From contig CM035806.1 in NCBI GenBank assembly GCA_020466095.1, positions 92,386,631 to 92,450,630 on the forward strand: 64,000 nt of DNA, in the 5' to 3' direction. The first letter of the stretch is position 1, and each line of letters opens with the position of its first letter. The stretch comes from Chlorops oryzae. Taxonomy: Eukaryota; Arthropoda; Insecta; Diptera; Chloropidae. Under the pieces are notes generated by a model, which was not told the DNA's origin, made no database searches, and worked only from the letters and a program-made list of their open reading frames with translations. This document shows, piece after piece, positions 42,672-52,708 of this stretch. The position numbers and the translations under genes are program-made.

Positions 42672-43265
42672 TGTTCAAAGTTGCTGTCGCGCCGCGTAAA
42701 CGCCGACTAATACACGGCGAAAATTAATTACTCATTACTTCACAGAAAGAAGGAACGAACTCGTCTCTTCCGAGAGTATAGCGACAGCGACACTAACTAA
42801 GAAAGCAGCAGCCGTTCGGGCGACACGCGTTTAGAACCGACTCCCGAAACTTCATCGAAATAAACATAAAACTCGAAAAATAAAACAAACTAAAAAGAAT
42901 TTTCAAGAACAAGTAAGATTTAAAATTTAATGAACCACTCGAATGGTGGATAATTTTATAAAAAAAAACTCAGTTGGGCATGAAGCCAGTGAAGTGTTTT
43001 GTTATATACATATGGATTTAAGTTTCGAATTGTGTTTTTTTTCTTTTTTTTTTCATAACGGCAAGAAGCCGGAATCTCTTTTTTTTTATATACATAAGTA
43101 TAAACTCTAATCGTGAATACGCGACGCGTAACCGACCGTACCCAGCCAACTCAATATCCTCGTGCTCCCGTCATCCCAGAACAAGGAGAAGAAATCGACG
43201 TCCCCACACCATCCGGCGAGATCAAGGTACGTTCCACTTTTCTTTCTTTGACCTCCCTCGACGAG
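42672..43265 (+). repeat. 3' LTR of BEL element, main part
   Basis: Matches 34706-35299, starting tgttcaaagttgctgtcgc. It is cut after ctcgacgag by the foldback element. The last 13 bp (ggtgaattgtaca) follow at 51803-51815, after the duplicated ctcgacgag at 51794-51802. Confidence 0.95.
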
Positions 43266-44097
43266 AGGTGCGTCAAGCTGCACCCCCCTTTTCATGAAAT
43301 CAAAAAAATTTTTTCTCACAATTACGTGCTTTTTATGTGCTATTTATGTACCGACTTAAAAAATTTTGTGCTCGTCCTTGTCAGATTTTAAGGACAAAAG
43401 TAATTTGTATGAAAGGGGGGTGTAGCTTGACACCGCAAAAATTGGCACTTAACGATTTTTTCGAAAAATCGTTTAAAGGTGGGAATTATGTGCTATTTAT
43501 GTGCTCCCATTCTATGGATAAAATAAATTTTTATTTCAAAAATTTAAGGATTAAATCGACGAAAATTGATTTTGGCAATTACATTTTACCAAAAAATTCC
43601 GAATAAAAAAGGTTTTTTTATCAGATTTTAACTTTTTTATTAATATATTTACATTTTATTCTTTGAAAAAAAAAAAAAAAAACCAAATTTTTTTTTTTAT
43701 GTTAAAAAATTTTTTATCATTCAACAAGGTTCGAACCCATACGCAAGAGTCAATGTAAGCTAGCTAGAACACGCGGATTCGTTAACAGACCGATCGATTT
43801 AACAGAAGGAGAAATCGTGCTGTAACAGGGAATTAGGATTGAAATGTTACAGAACCTGAGAGAAAAAGTGCTCTCGTTGGTAATGCAGCGTAGAGTATGA
43901 ATGCTAGCCTCTTAACCGAGAAGCCTCCGGTTCAAGGCTCATGGAAGAATTTTTTTTTTTCAACTTTAATTTTGTTTTTTTATTTCTGGATATATTTTTT
44001 TTCATTTAATAGAATAGATGAAAAATATTTTTCTAAAGAGCGCTACTAGAATTGTGGCTGTGCATATGAAAACCTTTGTGTGTATGTTTGTTAACTA
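43266..44097 (+). repeat. left arm of foldback element, outer part
   Basis: Reverse complement of the region from about 50675 to 51793, apart from the SINE and 47 bp present only on the right. It includes box-B-like ggttcgaaccc (43728) and ggttcaaggctc (43929) motifs. The short frames in it have no family resemblance. Confidence 0.88.
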
Positions 44098-44424
44098 CCC
44101 AGAAAAGCAGACCTACCAAGAGTCACAAATACAAACAAGCGATTTGGGTTTTTACGCACACACTCAAAAGGAAAAAAAAAACGCCAAAAAGACAGTGATA
44201 TAGTTTTCGAAAAATAGTCGGTATTTCTATGTGAATAGTGATTTGAGTACTTTTTAGTTTTGCTTTCACTAATTCGGTTGCAGCTTGTGGACATTGGACA
44301 TTGGGGATTGGCATTTACAAAAACTATAATTGTTGAATGTGAGTATACAAATTTGTTTTAATGTCAAGTGCTATATAAAGAATTCTTGAAGATTTCTCAT
44401 CAGTGCGTGAAAGTCCTTTACGAA

Positions 44425-44976
44425 ATGAAAAGAAGCACTATATACCAGTACAAATGGCTGGAAAAAAGGAGGTTTTTGGAAAATGCTAACTGTGAAATTG
44501 CAAATGGCGAGCAATGTGACATCGCATTGTGCGACGCCGTGGTTGCGGATACATTTAGTGAAAATGATTTTACCGAACTGGACAGTGTAAATAGTATCGA
44601 AGTGCTAGAAACAGATAAAAATTGCGACGAAGAAAATAAGTTACTCAAAAACTTAAAAATCTGGGCGGTAAATTGTCGAGTGCCACATAATCATGTGACC
44701 GAACTTCTAAAAAGTCTTTCTGAATCTGGTTTCCCGGATCTGCCAAAAACTGCTCGAACTTTGCTAGGTTGCCCAGTTAAATGTCCTACCATTCGACAAA
44801 TGGGTTCCGGGGAGTTTTGCTATTTCGGAATACAACATTTTTTCGAAAACAATGATCTAACTATTGCGGCGAATTTAGACAGCATTTGTTTAGGTGTAGG
44901 AATTGATGGACTAGCTATCTTTCATTTATACTGTGCGTTCATTAAATCACATCTTACACTGCTTGCGCAACCATGA
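44425..44976 (+). pseudogene. N-terminal fragment of Tnp2-like (CACTA/EnSpm) transposase
   Basis: From ATG 44425, 183 residues start MKRSTIYQYKW, the usual start of this arthropod family. The block LLKNLKIWAVNCRVPHNHV with DLPKTARTLLG and a GEFCYFGI segment follows. Near the end VGIDGLAIF matches the beginning of the motif with the first catalytic Asp (usually followed by Lys-Ser-Ser and Trp-Pro-Ile). Homology stops right there and the frame ends at 44976, overlapping the ATG of the next gene by two bases. The catalytic core is deleted. Confidence 0.6.
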
Positions 44977-45925
44977 GCGAACCCAATTACGCATATCCCA
45001 TTAAAAAGCGACGTTTTCTCACGTCCGCAGGTTTCAACACCACAGGTAACTTGTGGCAAATTAAATAGAATTTAAGCTTTTGTATTTAACAATTTACCCA
45101 ACATTTTAATTTCAGAAAATTTGTCTGCTGTCACCAATCCAATGGAACAGGAGCAACATCAGGAACAGCCAGAAAATAGTGAAGCACGATGGGAAAGTTT
45201 GGGAACCACTGATAATGCCAAAATCGTCGGTATGTTGCAACAACTGCTCAACAACCAATCAGGACTTCACGATCAACTGCAGTGTGTTCAACAATTTTGC
45301 CAACAGCAGAAAAATGCTGTCAATCATACAGCAATATTAGAAAACATGATGACAGAAAATTTGGTTATATCAAAATTGTGCTACAAGTCTACTCGTAGAC
45401 TATTTGGCGAAAATTTGTCGAAACTAGAAGAGGAGATGGGGTCATTTTTACCATTAACGACAACAAAGGAAGTTGAAGCACTGGAAGAAAAGCTGAAAAT
45501 CAAAGAGAACGAGGATGCAATGGTAAATAAAAAATATGAAGTTCATTAAGGAATTTTTACTGTACCTATTTATATAAACATATTTTCAGCGAAATTTTCT
45601 TGTCTGCTCGAAACGAAACAAAGAGGTGGTGGAAATGATGAGGTTCTGCATTAGCGACACTTGTTTGACCCAATACAATTGGGATGGGAGATGCGAAAAG
45701 AGCGCGCTTAATAAATTTAAATTATTCACCAAAATTCTAAAAGGTGAAAAAAGATATAAACTTAATGTGCACTTGTGAATAACCGCAAAATATCTATTTG
45801 CAGACCTTTTTCCTGAACTAGACAGCAAAGCATTCGAAAAAGAAGTTCGTGGAGCAATTGGTCTATCACATAACCGGTCGAAACACAAAAAGAAAAACTC
45901 CTGCAGTTTAAATTTAACCATTTAA
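44973..45925 (+). CDS. DUF4806-type protein of CACTA-like element, four exons
   Basis: Exons: 44973-45045, 45116-45522, 45590-45743 and 45804-45925. All three introns are GT-AG, of 70, 67 and 60 bp, and the joined frame is open for 251 residues. The N-terminus has PIKKRRF, a likely nuclear localisation signal. A Gln-rich helical middle is followed by the DUF4806 region: FLPLTTTKEVEALEEKLK, the third-exon segment with TQYNWDG, and the fourth-exon segment with a basic end KKKNS. DUF4806 proteins are common accessory products of insect transposons and are predicted to bind DNA or the transposase; the role is not proven. No stop or frameshift, unlike most genes here. Confidence 0.72.
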
Positions 45926-45954
45926 TGGATATATGACCCCCTAACCTTTTTTTT

Positions 45955-46640
45955 TAGTTTTAAGTAATTAAAAAAAGAACAAAATGAAAACAAAAGTCAC
46001 AAAGAACTAACTGATATATTTTTTATTAATTTTTAAAAAGTTCAAACTAATGAAAAAAGCAAAATGAAAACAAAAGTCACAAAACATTGAATAATATTTT
46101 TAATCAATTTTATTTAGTTTTAAGTATTTAAAAAAAACCAAAATGAAAACAAAAGTCACAAGGAACTAACTGATATATTTTTTTATTAATTTTTAAAAAG
46201 TTCAAACTAATGAAAAAAGCAAAATGAAAACAAAAGTCACAAAACATTGAATAATATTTTTAATCAATTTTATTTAGTTTTAAGTATTAAAAAAAAAAAC
46301 AAAATGAAAACAAAAGTCACAAAGAACTAACTGATATATTTTTTATTAATTTTTAAAAAGTTCAAACAAATGAAAAAAGCAAAATGAAAACAAAAGTAAC
46401 AAAACATTGAATAATATTTTTAATCAATTTTATTTAGTTTTACGTATTTAAAAAAAACCAAAATGAAAACAAAAGTCACACGGAACTAACTGATATATTT
46501 TTTATTAATTTTTAAAAAGTTCAAACTAATGAAAAAAGCAAAATGAAAACAAAAGTCACAAAACATTGAATAATATTTTTAATCAATTTTATTTAGCTTT
46601 AAGTATTTAAAAAAAAAACCAAAATGAAAACTAAAGTCAC
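45955..46640 (+). repeat. tandem repeat, period about 160 bp, in CACTA-like element
   Basis: A unit with aaaatgaaaacaaaagtcac, then gaactaactgatatatt, ttcaaactaatgaaaaaagc and caaaacattgaataatattt recurs about four times (near 45980, 46140, 46300 and 46460), with a partial fifth. No coding sense. Confidence 0.9.
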
Positions 46641-47044
46641 GAAGCCAAACTTCTATTTTTATTTTAATTGCGATTTTTTTTAATTATTTCATTTTAAATG
46701 TGTTTAAAAAGAAGACTGCTTTTTAAAATAAAATAAAAATAAAAATATTTAACAAAAATAAATGCGTTTTTACTAAAGAACACTTTTCGTAAAGTTTCAC
46801 AGCATGTTCCTAAAAACTCCAGGTAAACCTACTCAAACGCTACTGAAACTTCCTATGCGTTAGAAAGAGAGGCACTAATTGAAGTCTTATGTAGATCAGA
46901 GCAAGACGGTTGCTACATGCATTAGCAAAAGTTTCGGTAAAACTCTCTATACTCCCATAAGCGTTTAACTGCAAACCTACTCGGAGTTCTACCAATACTC
47001 GCCATACAAATTACGAGTAGTCTACCAGTCGGTTCTTTGCCGGG
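46641..47044. other. 3' non-coding end of CACTA-like element
   Basis: AT-rich and then subterminal region with repeated acctactc / ctactcg motifs (46828, 46979, 47012). No gene is present. Confidence 0.5.
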
Positions 47045-47046
47045 TA

Positions 47047-47921
47047 AGGGTTTGTTTGTATGAAAGACTGTGTATGCTTTTGTGTCAAAGAATCGAGTGC
47101 GCCCAAATTCTAAGTATTCTGGTTGGAATGAATAAGCGGGAAACCGAAAACAAGACCCACGCGAAAATCACATGAGTGATGACATGCAATCGAATTTTCC
47201 TTATTTTTAGAAATAAGACTGTTCAAAGTAGTTTTTAAAATTACGTGTTTTCAATTTCGTGCATAATTTCGTTCAAAGCAAGCGTATTTTCATACTGTAT
47301 CGTATTTTCATTTGACAGTTTTCTGTATGGGAAGACTACTTAATTTCTTCGTGATTTCAGTCGGAATTACGAAAACGTCGAAAACACGTACTTTCGGCTA
47401 AAGCGAGAACACGCTAGAAGAAAAATATGAGAAAGTCTTTTTTTAACGTGACACAATCAGTTTGGAAGGCATATTGCATTTGTGAATGAAATTTAGAATT
47501 TGAATTTATATTCCAACTTCCGATTAGATTTTCAAAAATTTGGAAAAGTGGATCTGACAAAAAAAATAAATGCAATTTGACTTTAAACTTATAAACTAAA
47601 AAAAAACCAGCCATTTTGATTTGGCGAACACGGTGTCGACTTTGGGCACATGACTATAAAGGGAGAGTTCAGAGGTTCAAATCCCCACACAGGAAAATCA
47701 AAACCAGGAAATTAAACATTTTAAAAAAATTTAAATAGAAAGAAAAGTACGGAAAAACCGAAAAATGTGTGTAGCAATAATTTTTATTAAGCCATACGAT
47801 TACAAATATCACTCAAAATTTTTGAGTCAAAAATATGAATCGCCAATTACTCTTCCAGAAGAGTCGTGGCCGAACGGACAATTACCTAGAAAGTTTCACT
47901 TCTCCGCGATAAGAAGGCAAC
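47047..47921 (+). repeat. left arm of foldback element, inner part
   Basis: Reverse complement of 49785 to about 50665. It contains a tRNA-like stretch with a perfect box-B motif ggttcaaatcc at 47674. The boundary with the loop is where the arms diverge after gcaac. Confidence 0.85.
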
Positions 47922-49784
47922 TGCTATAATTTTAAAATATATTTTATAAAGCTAGCAAATTTTTATATGGAGTTTATATGGAAAATTTTGAACGCTGGTA
48001 GCGACCCCTAAATGTCATTTTAAAAATTTCAAAAAAATACAGAAACATTTTCTCATGGTATATATTAAAATGACGGGGTGTCACGCGAAAAAAAGAAAAT
48101 TTTTAAAATAAGGACCACCCTACTGTATATTTTAAATTTGCAAAATGTTATGTTTTATGAAAATCGGTTCAAAAATTTTGAAGTTATAAAATAGTTTAAA
48201 ATTGTAATCAACCTCAACATTTATGTGCGTATGCTCAAGACATCATTCCTCTTTTTGAAATCGTTGCTTGCATTTTGAGTGCTTTGAACTTGATACAATT
48301 TTAAATCGCTTCCAATAAAACAAAGCATTAATGAAATGTAAAATATAGAGCAATACGTGAATGTGCTACGTTTTACGTCGAAATGCTTTTGTCATTTCCA
48401 TCAAAAATCGAGCCTCAATTTTGTACGTTTTTTCAATTTTTAAATAGATGTGCAATAATTTAATTTTTTTAATTTTTAGAAAGTTTGGAACATAAGGAAA
48501 AAACCAAAATTAAAAGACTAGTGAAAATTTACCTTTTGGTATTTTTTCAGATTTTTTATGGTAAAAGAGCTCAAAATTTGTACTGAAGGTGTCAAATGGA
48601 AAAATATGATTTTCACAGTAAAAATGATTTTTGTTATTTTTTTTTTGAAATAAATTTTCATAAATTTATTTGTTTGGTATTTAATTTGAAACATAATAAA
48701 GTAAATTTTAAATGAAAATTATGACATTCACAAAAAAATGATTTACACAGAAGAAATTTGGAAAAAACACACGTTTTTGCAGTGTATACTTACTTTATTG
48801 ACTGACTGTATAATGTGTTGGCTATTGAATTGTCAGGCTCGCCTGACTATAACACTCTACCTTGTTATGGTTTTACTTGTTTTGAAAATAACTAAACCAT
48901 AAAATCTGAAATAAAAGATAATCAGGTGTATTATCTTGTTGGAAAAATTCATTTATTTAAATTCTTGCGATTTTGCTCTACGCTTAGTAAAAGATTTTTA
49001 GTACGTTTATGCGTACGGGAATTTAACAATATAAACGGTGAGAACGAGTCTTACTCGCGATGAGCTAACTCACGAAAATAAATCGTGAGCGGCAGGCGCG
49101 GCAAGTATGGAGGGAAAGGCACTTTAGCCCCTCCAAAAATTTTATTGGAGGGCCCATATATTTAGTCAAAATGAAAAAATTTCCGCAATCCTACTAAAAT
49201 CCGATTCAACCTACCAAAGAAAAAAATACCTACCTGCTTTGGTAGGAAAAGCCCAAAAGTGGCAGCGCTGATCGTGAGTAGTCTGACTTATTGCAATAAA
49301 TACGCCAGATGATGCCACTTTTTTCACAAATTTAGCTGTTTTTGATGATCTGGCAGCGCCGTTTATTTGAATCATAGAAAAAGAACAGCATTTCATTAGA
49401 ATATGCTTCGTTTTTTGTATTAATTAATTAATTAATTGAAAGGAGAACAAATATATCCGAGTCGGACATTTTACTACTTCGTAATGGAAAATTACTAAAA
49501 TTAATATCATATGTGTACTAACACTTCGATTTTTTTTCAGTCTGGTAGCACGAAAAAAATAAATTTCTTGTTTCTGGATTTTCGTATAAACGGCGACTTC
49601 GTTACTCGCGATTAGTTTATAATTGCGATTAGCTGCCATATAACCATATTTAGTATTTCAAAGGCTGTACGGCTGTGACGTTAGCAGAAAAAAGATAGCC
49701 ATGAAAAACCTAACATTTTCAAATTTTTGAAAACAAATTGACTACCCTGTAAGCATTGCAGCAATGTTTTTATCGTCCGCAATT
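47922..49784. other. loop of foldback element, no recognised gene
   Basis: 1.86 kb of AT-rich single-copy sequence separates the arms. At 48770-48860 it holds, on the minus strand, the palindrome-containing 5' end of the mini-me-like family seen at 16404 (gtcaggcgagcctgac). No ORF with recognisable content was found. Confidence 0.6.
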
Positions 49785-51793
49785 GTTGCTTTCTGATCGC
49801 GGAGAAGTGAAACTTTCTAGGTAATTGTCCGTTCGGCCTCGACTCTTCTAGAAGGGTAATTGGCGATTCATATTTTTGACTCAAAAATTTTGAGTGATAT
49901 TTGTAATCGTATGGCTTAATACAAATTATTGCTACACACATTTTTCGGTTTTTCCGTACTTTTCTTTCTATTTAAATTTTTTTTTACATGTTTAATTTCT
50001 TGCTTTTGATTTTCCTGTGTGGGGATTTGAACCTCCGAACTCTCCCTTTATAGTCATGTGCCTAAAGTCGATACCGTGTTCGCCAAATCAAAATGGCTGT
50101 TTTTTTTTTGTTAGCTTATAAGTTTAAAGTCAAATTGCATTTAATTTTTTGTCAGATCCACTTTTCCAAATTTTTGAAAATCTAATCGGAAGTTGGAATA
50201 TAAGTTCAAATTCTAAATTTCATTCACAAATGCAATATGCCTTCCAAACAGATTGTGTCACGTATAAAAAAGACTTTGTCATATTTTTCTTCTAGCGCGT
50301 TCTCGCTTTAGCCGAAAGTACGTGTTTTCGACGTTTTCGTAATTCCGACTGAAATCACGAAGAAATTAAGTAGTCTTCCCATACAGAAAACTGTCAAATG
50401 AAAATACGATACAGTATGAAAATACGCTTGCTTTGAACGAAATTATGCACGAAATTGAAAACACGTAATTTTAAAAACTACTTTGAACGGTCTTATTTCT
50501 AAAAATAAGGAAAATTCGATTGCATGTCATCACTCATGTGATTTTCGCGTGGGTCTTGTTTTCGGTTTCCCGCTTATTCATTCCAACCAGAATACTTAGA
50601 ATTTGGCCGCACTCGATTCTTTGACACAAAAGCATACACAGTCTTTCATACAAACAAACCCTTAGTTAACAAACATACGCACAAAGGTTTTCATATGCAG
50701 CCACAATTCTAGTAGCGCTCTTTAGAAAAATATTTTTTATCTATTCTATTAAATTAAAAAAAATATATCCAGAAATAAAAAAACAAAATTAAAGTTGAAA
50801 AAAAAAAATTCTTCCATGAGCTTTGAACCGGAGTTTTCTCGGTTAAGAGGCTAGCAGTCATACTCTACGCTGCATTACCAACTTAGTAGTTATTGTCATA
50901 CCCGCTATATATGCTGTAGACATAATGACGAGAGCACTTTTTCTCTCAGGTTCTGTAACATTTCAATCCTAATTCCCTGTTACAGCACGATTTCTCCTTC
51001 TGTTAAATCGATCGGTCTGTTAACGGATCCGCGTGTTCTAGCTAGCTTACATTTACTCTTGCGTATGGGTTCGAACGTGGCTCTGGGATAGCGTAGGGGA
51101 TGCGTGCTATGCTCTTGATCCCAGGGTCCGAGGTTCGATTCCCGGCATAGGCGAAACGGAGTGTAATGTTCCAAGCCTAGCACTGGTTTTTCAAAAAATC
51201 GCATGTTAGGGGCACACTACATAAAAAGACGTACACTCACACAAACACAAGAAAACCTCCGTGGTATCACAATGGGCCGATTAACGGCCTAAGTGGCAGC
51301 CACTTCAACCTACCTACCTACCATGGGTTCGAACCTTGTTGAATGATAAAAATTTTTTAACATAAAAAAAAAATTTTGTTTTGTTTTTTTTTTTTCAAAG
51401 AATAAAATGTAAATATATTAATAAAAAAGTTAAATTCTGATAAAAACCTTTTTTATTCGGAATTTTTTGGTAAAATGTACTTGCCAAAAACAATTTTCGT
51501 CGATTTAATCCTTAAATTTTTGAAATAAAAATTTTTTTTATCCATAGAATGGGAGCACATAAATAGCACATAATTCCCACCTATAAACGATTTTTCGAAA
51601 AAATCGTTAAGTGCGAATTTTTGCGGTGTCAAGCTACACCCCCCTTCCATACAAATTACTTTTGTCCTTAAAATCTGACAAGGACGAGCACAAAATTTTT
51701 TAAGTCGGTACATAAATAGCACATAAAAAGCACGTAATTGTGAGAAAAACATTTTTTGATTTCATGAAAAGGGGGTTGCAGCTTGACGCACCT
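49785..51793 (-). repeat. right arm of foldback element
   Basis: Reverse complement of the left arm, with two additions: 47 bp at 50883-50929 and the SINE at 51077-51322. Confidence 0.9.
51077..51322 (+). mobile_element. tRNA-derived SINE
   Basis: 246 bp with 12-bp duplications atgggttcgaac at 51065-51076 and 51323-51334. The left foldback arm (43728-43742) is the undisturbed site. The tRNA-like head has an A-box region (ggatagcgtagggg) and a perfect B box ggttcgattcc at 51132-51142. The body follows, ending in a (ctac)n-type tail ctacctacctacc. RNA polymerase III transcription is expected; the enzymes would come from a LINE. Confidence 0.85.
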
Positions 51794-51883
51794 CTCGACG
51801 AGGGTGAATTGTACACCCATAATATGTTATCGTGAGCCATGCACAGTCGTGTGAAAATGGTTACGATAAACCGCACAATAGTG

Positions 51884-51897
51884 TGTCCCTATCTACT
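51884..51897 (+). promoter_or_regulatory. 28S R1 target sequence at R1/R1 junction
   Basis: tgtccctatctact lies between the last bases of R1 copy 3 (caatagtg) and the start of copy 4. Confidence 0.9.
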
Positions 51898-52708
51898 CAG
51901 TTCATTGCGAGCAACCGAAGTGACCGGACGCGTTTTTGATCAGCGGAAAAATTCGAATTTCGAGTGCTTAATCGACAGCGAACAGCAGCGCAAGGCGGAA
52001 TAGTGAAAAATTAAAAATTGGAAGTGAAAGTGAATCGATTTTCATCAAAATAGTACCAAACGAAAGCGCATAACTTTAGCAGGAAGGGGACGCAAAAAAT
52101 CGGACAACCGAGTCCGAAGTTATTAGCCGATTTGTGTTGGGAATTTTCCATTGAACACGCCGAGCTCGAGCTGAATTTAAAGTGACAAACAAATAAGAGT
52201 AGAAAAGAGAATCGACGATAGTTCGAAAAAGTTAAAATTTGTAGTCAAATCCATCCGATGTGAAAGTGGCACCAGACGAAAGGGCTCGATTCGCCTAGAA
52301 GTGTGGTAAAAAAATTTTTCCGATCCGTTCTCCGGAACCGAAGTTATTCCGTGTTTTGTGAGTGGAAAAAAGTGTAGCATACTCCAGGCGCCCACGAGAA
52401 ATAACCCGAGCAGGAAATTAGTGAAAGTGACCAAGTTTGCCTGCAGCGCAGTGACTAAAACGGTGAACAGTGACCGGCGAAAGTGTTGTCCCCCAGTGGT
52501 TGGTGAAAGGGATAGTGGACCCCGACTAGTCCGAAGTCGACTTGTTACAAAAGTGCTCCCTGAGGGCCCCAAAAGAGACCACCCCAGTAGGGAAAAAGGT
52601 GGTCTAAAAGTGGTCCCTTTTGGACCAGTTGCGATTTGTGCGAAAAACAAACTATGAGTGTGTGAAGTTCTCGAAAACCGTAGTGAAAAGAGTGCTGAAG
52701 CACCAACA

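Larger units (their letters stand above)
44098..47044 (+). mobile_element. CACTA/EnSpm-like element, internally deleted, in the left foldback arm
   Basis: The right arm shows the empty site gttaacTAaggg; the left arm has TA on both sides of the insert (44096-44097 and 47045-47046). The ends cccagaaaagcagacc and (other strand) cccggcaaagaaccgac are imperfect inverted repeats, and tactc-type subterminal repeats lie near the right end. It encodes the N-terminal part of a Tnp2-like transposase and a complete DUF4806-type protein, both known from animal EnSpm/CACTA elements. The 2-bp duplication is shorter than the usual 3 bp, so the superfamily is inferred from proteins. Confidence 0.7.
43266..51793. 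mobile_element. foldback-type element with 1.7-kb inverted arms, 9-bp target duplication
   Basis: The element begins aggtgcgtcaagctgcac and ends with the reverse complement. ctcgacgag is repeated at 43257-43265 and 51794-51802; the undisturbed 5' LTR has it once at 35291-35299. The arms are 43266-44097 plus 47047-47921 on the left and 49785-51793 on the right. Removing a CACTA-like insertion on the left and a SINE plus 47 bp on the right makes both arms about 1.70 kb. A 9-bp duplication is typical of Mutator-like and Foldback elements; Polintons make 6 bp. No transposase for it is visible in the 1.86-kb loop. Because the target is partly palindromic, 7 bp with a one-base-longer repeat is also possible. 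Confidence 0.88.
34706..51815 (+). mobile_element. BEL/Pao LTR retrotransposon (17.1 kb including nested insertions)
   Basis: The LTRs are 34706-35312 and 42672-43265 plus 51803-51815 (split by the foldback element). cccat is duplicated at 34701-34705 and 51816-51820, a 5-bp duplication as usual for BEL/Pao. It carries a gag-protease-RT-RNase H-integrase polyprotein with Pao-type domains and an extra 3' ORF. The host sequence is the 3' UTR of R1 copy 3; copy 4 at 57640-57713 shows the same sequence uninterrupted (cttctccataatatg). Without the insertions the element is about 8.6 kb. Confidence 0.95.

Noticed and set aside
43266..51793. Polinton/Maverick
   Set aside because: The arms are longer than usual, the duplication is not 6 bp, and no DNA polymerase B, integrase or capsid gene lies between the arms.
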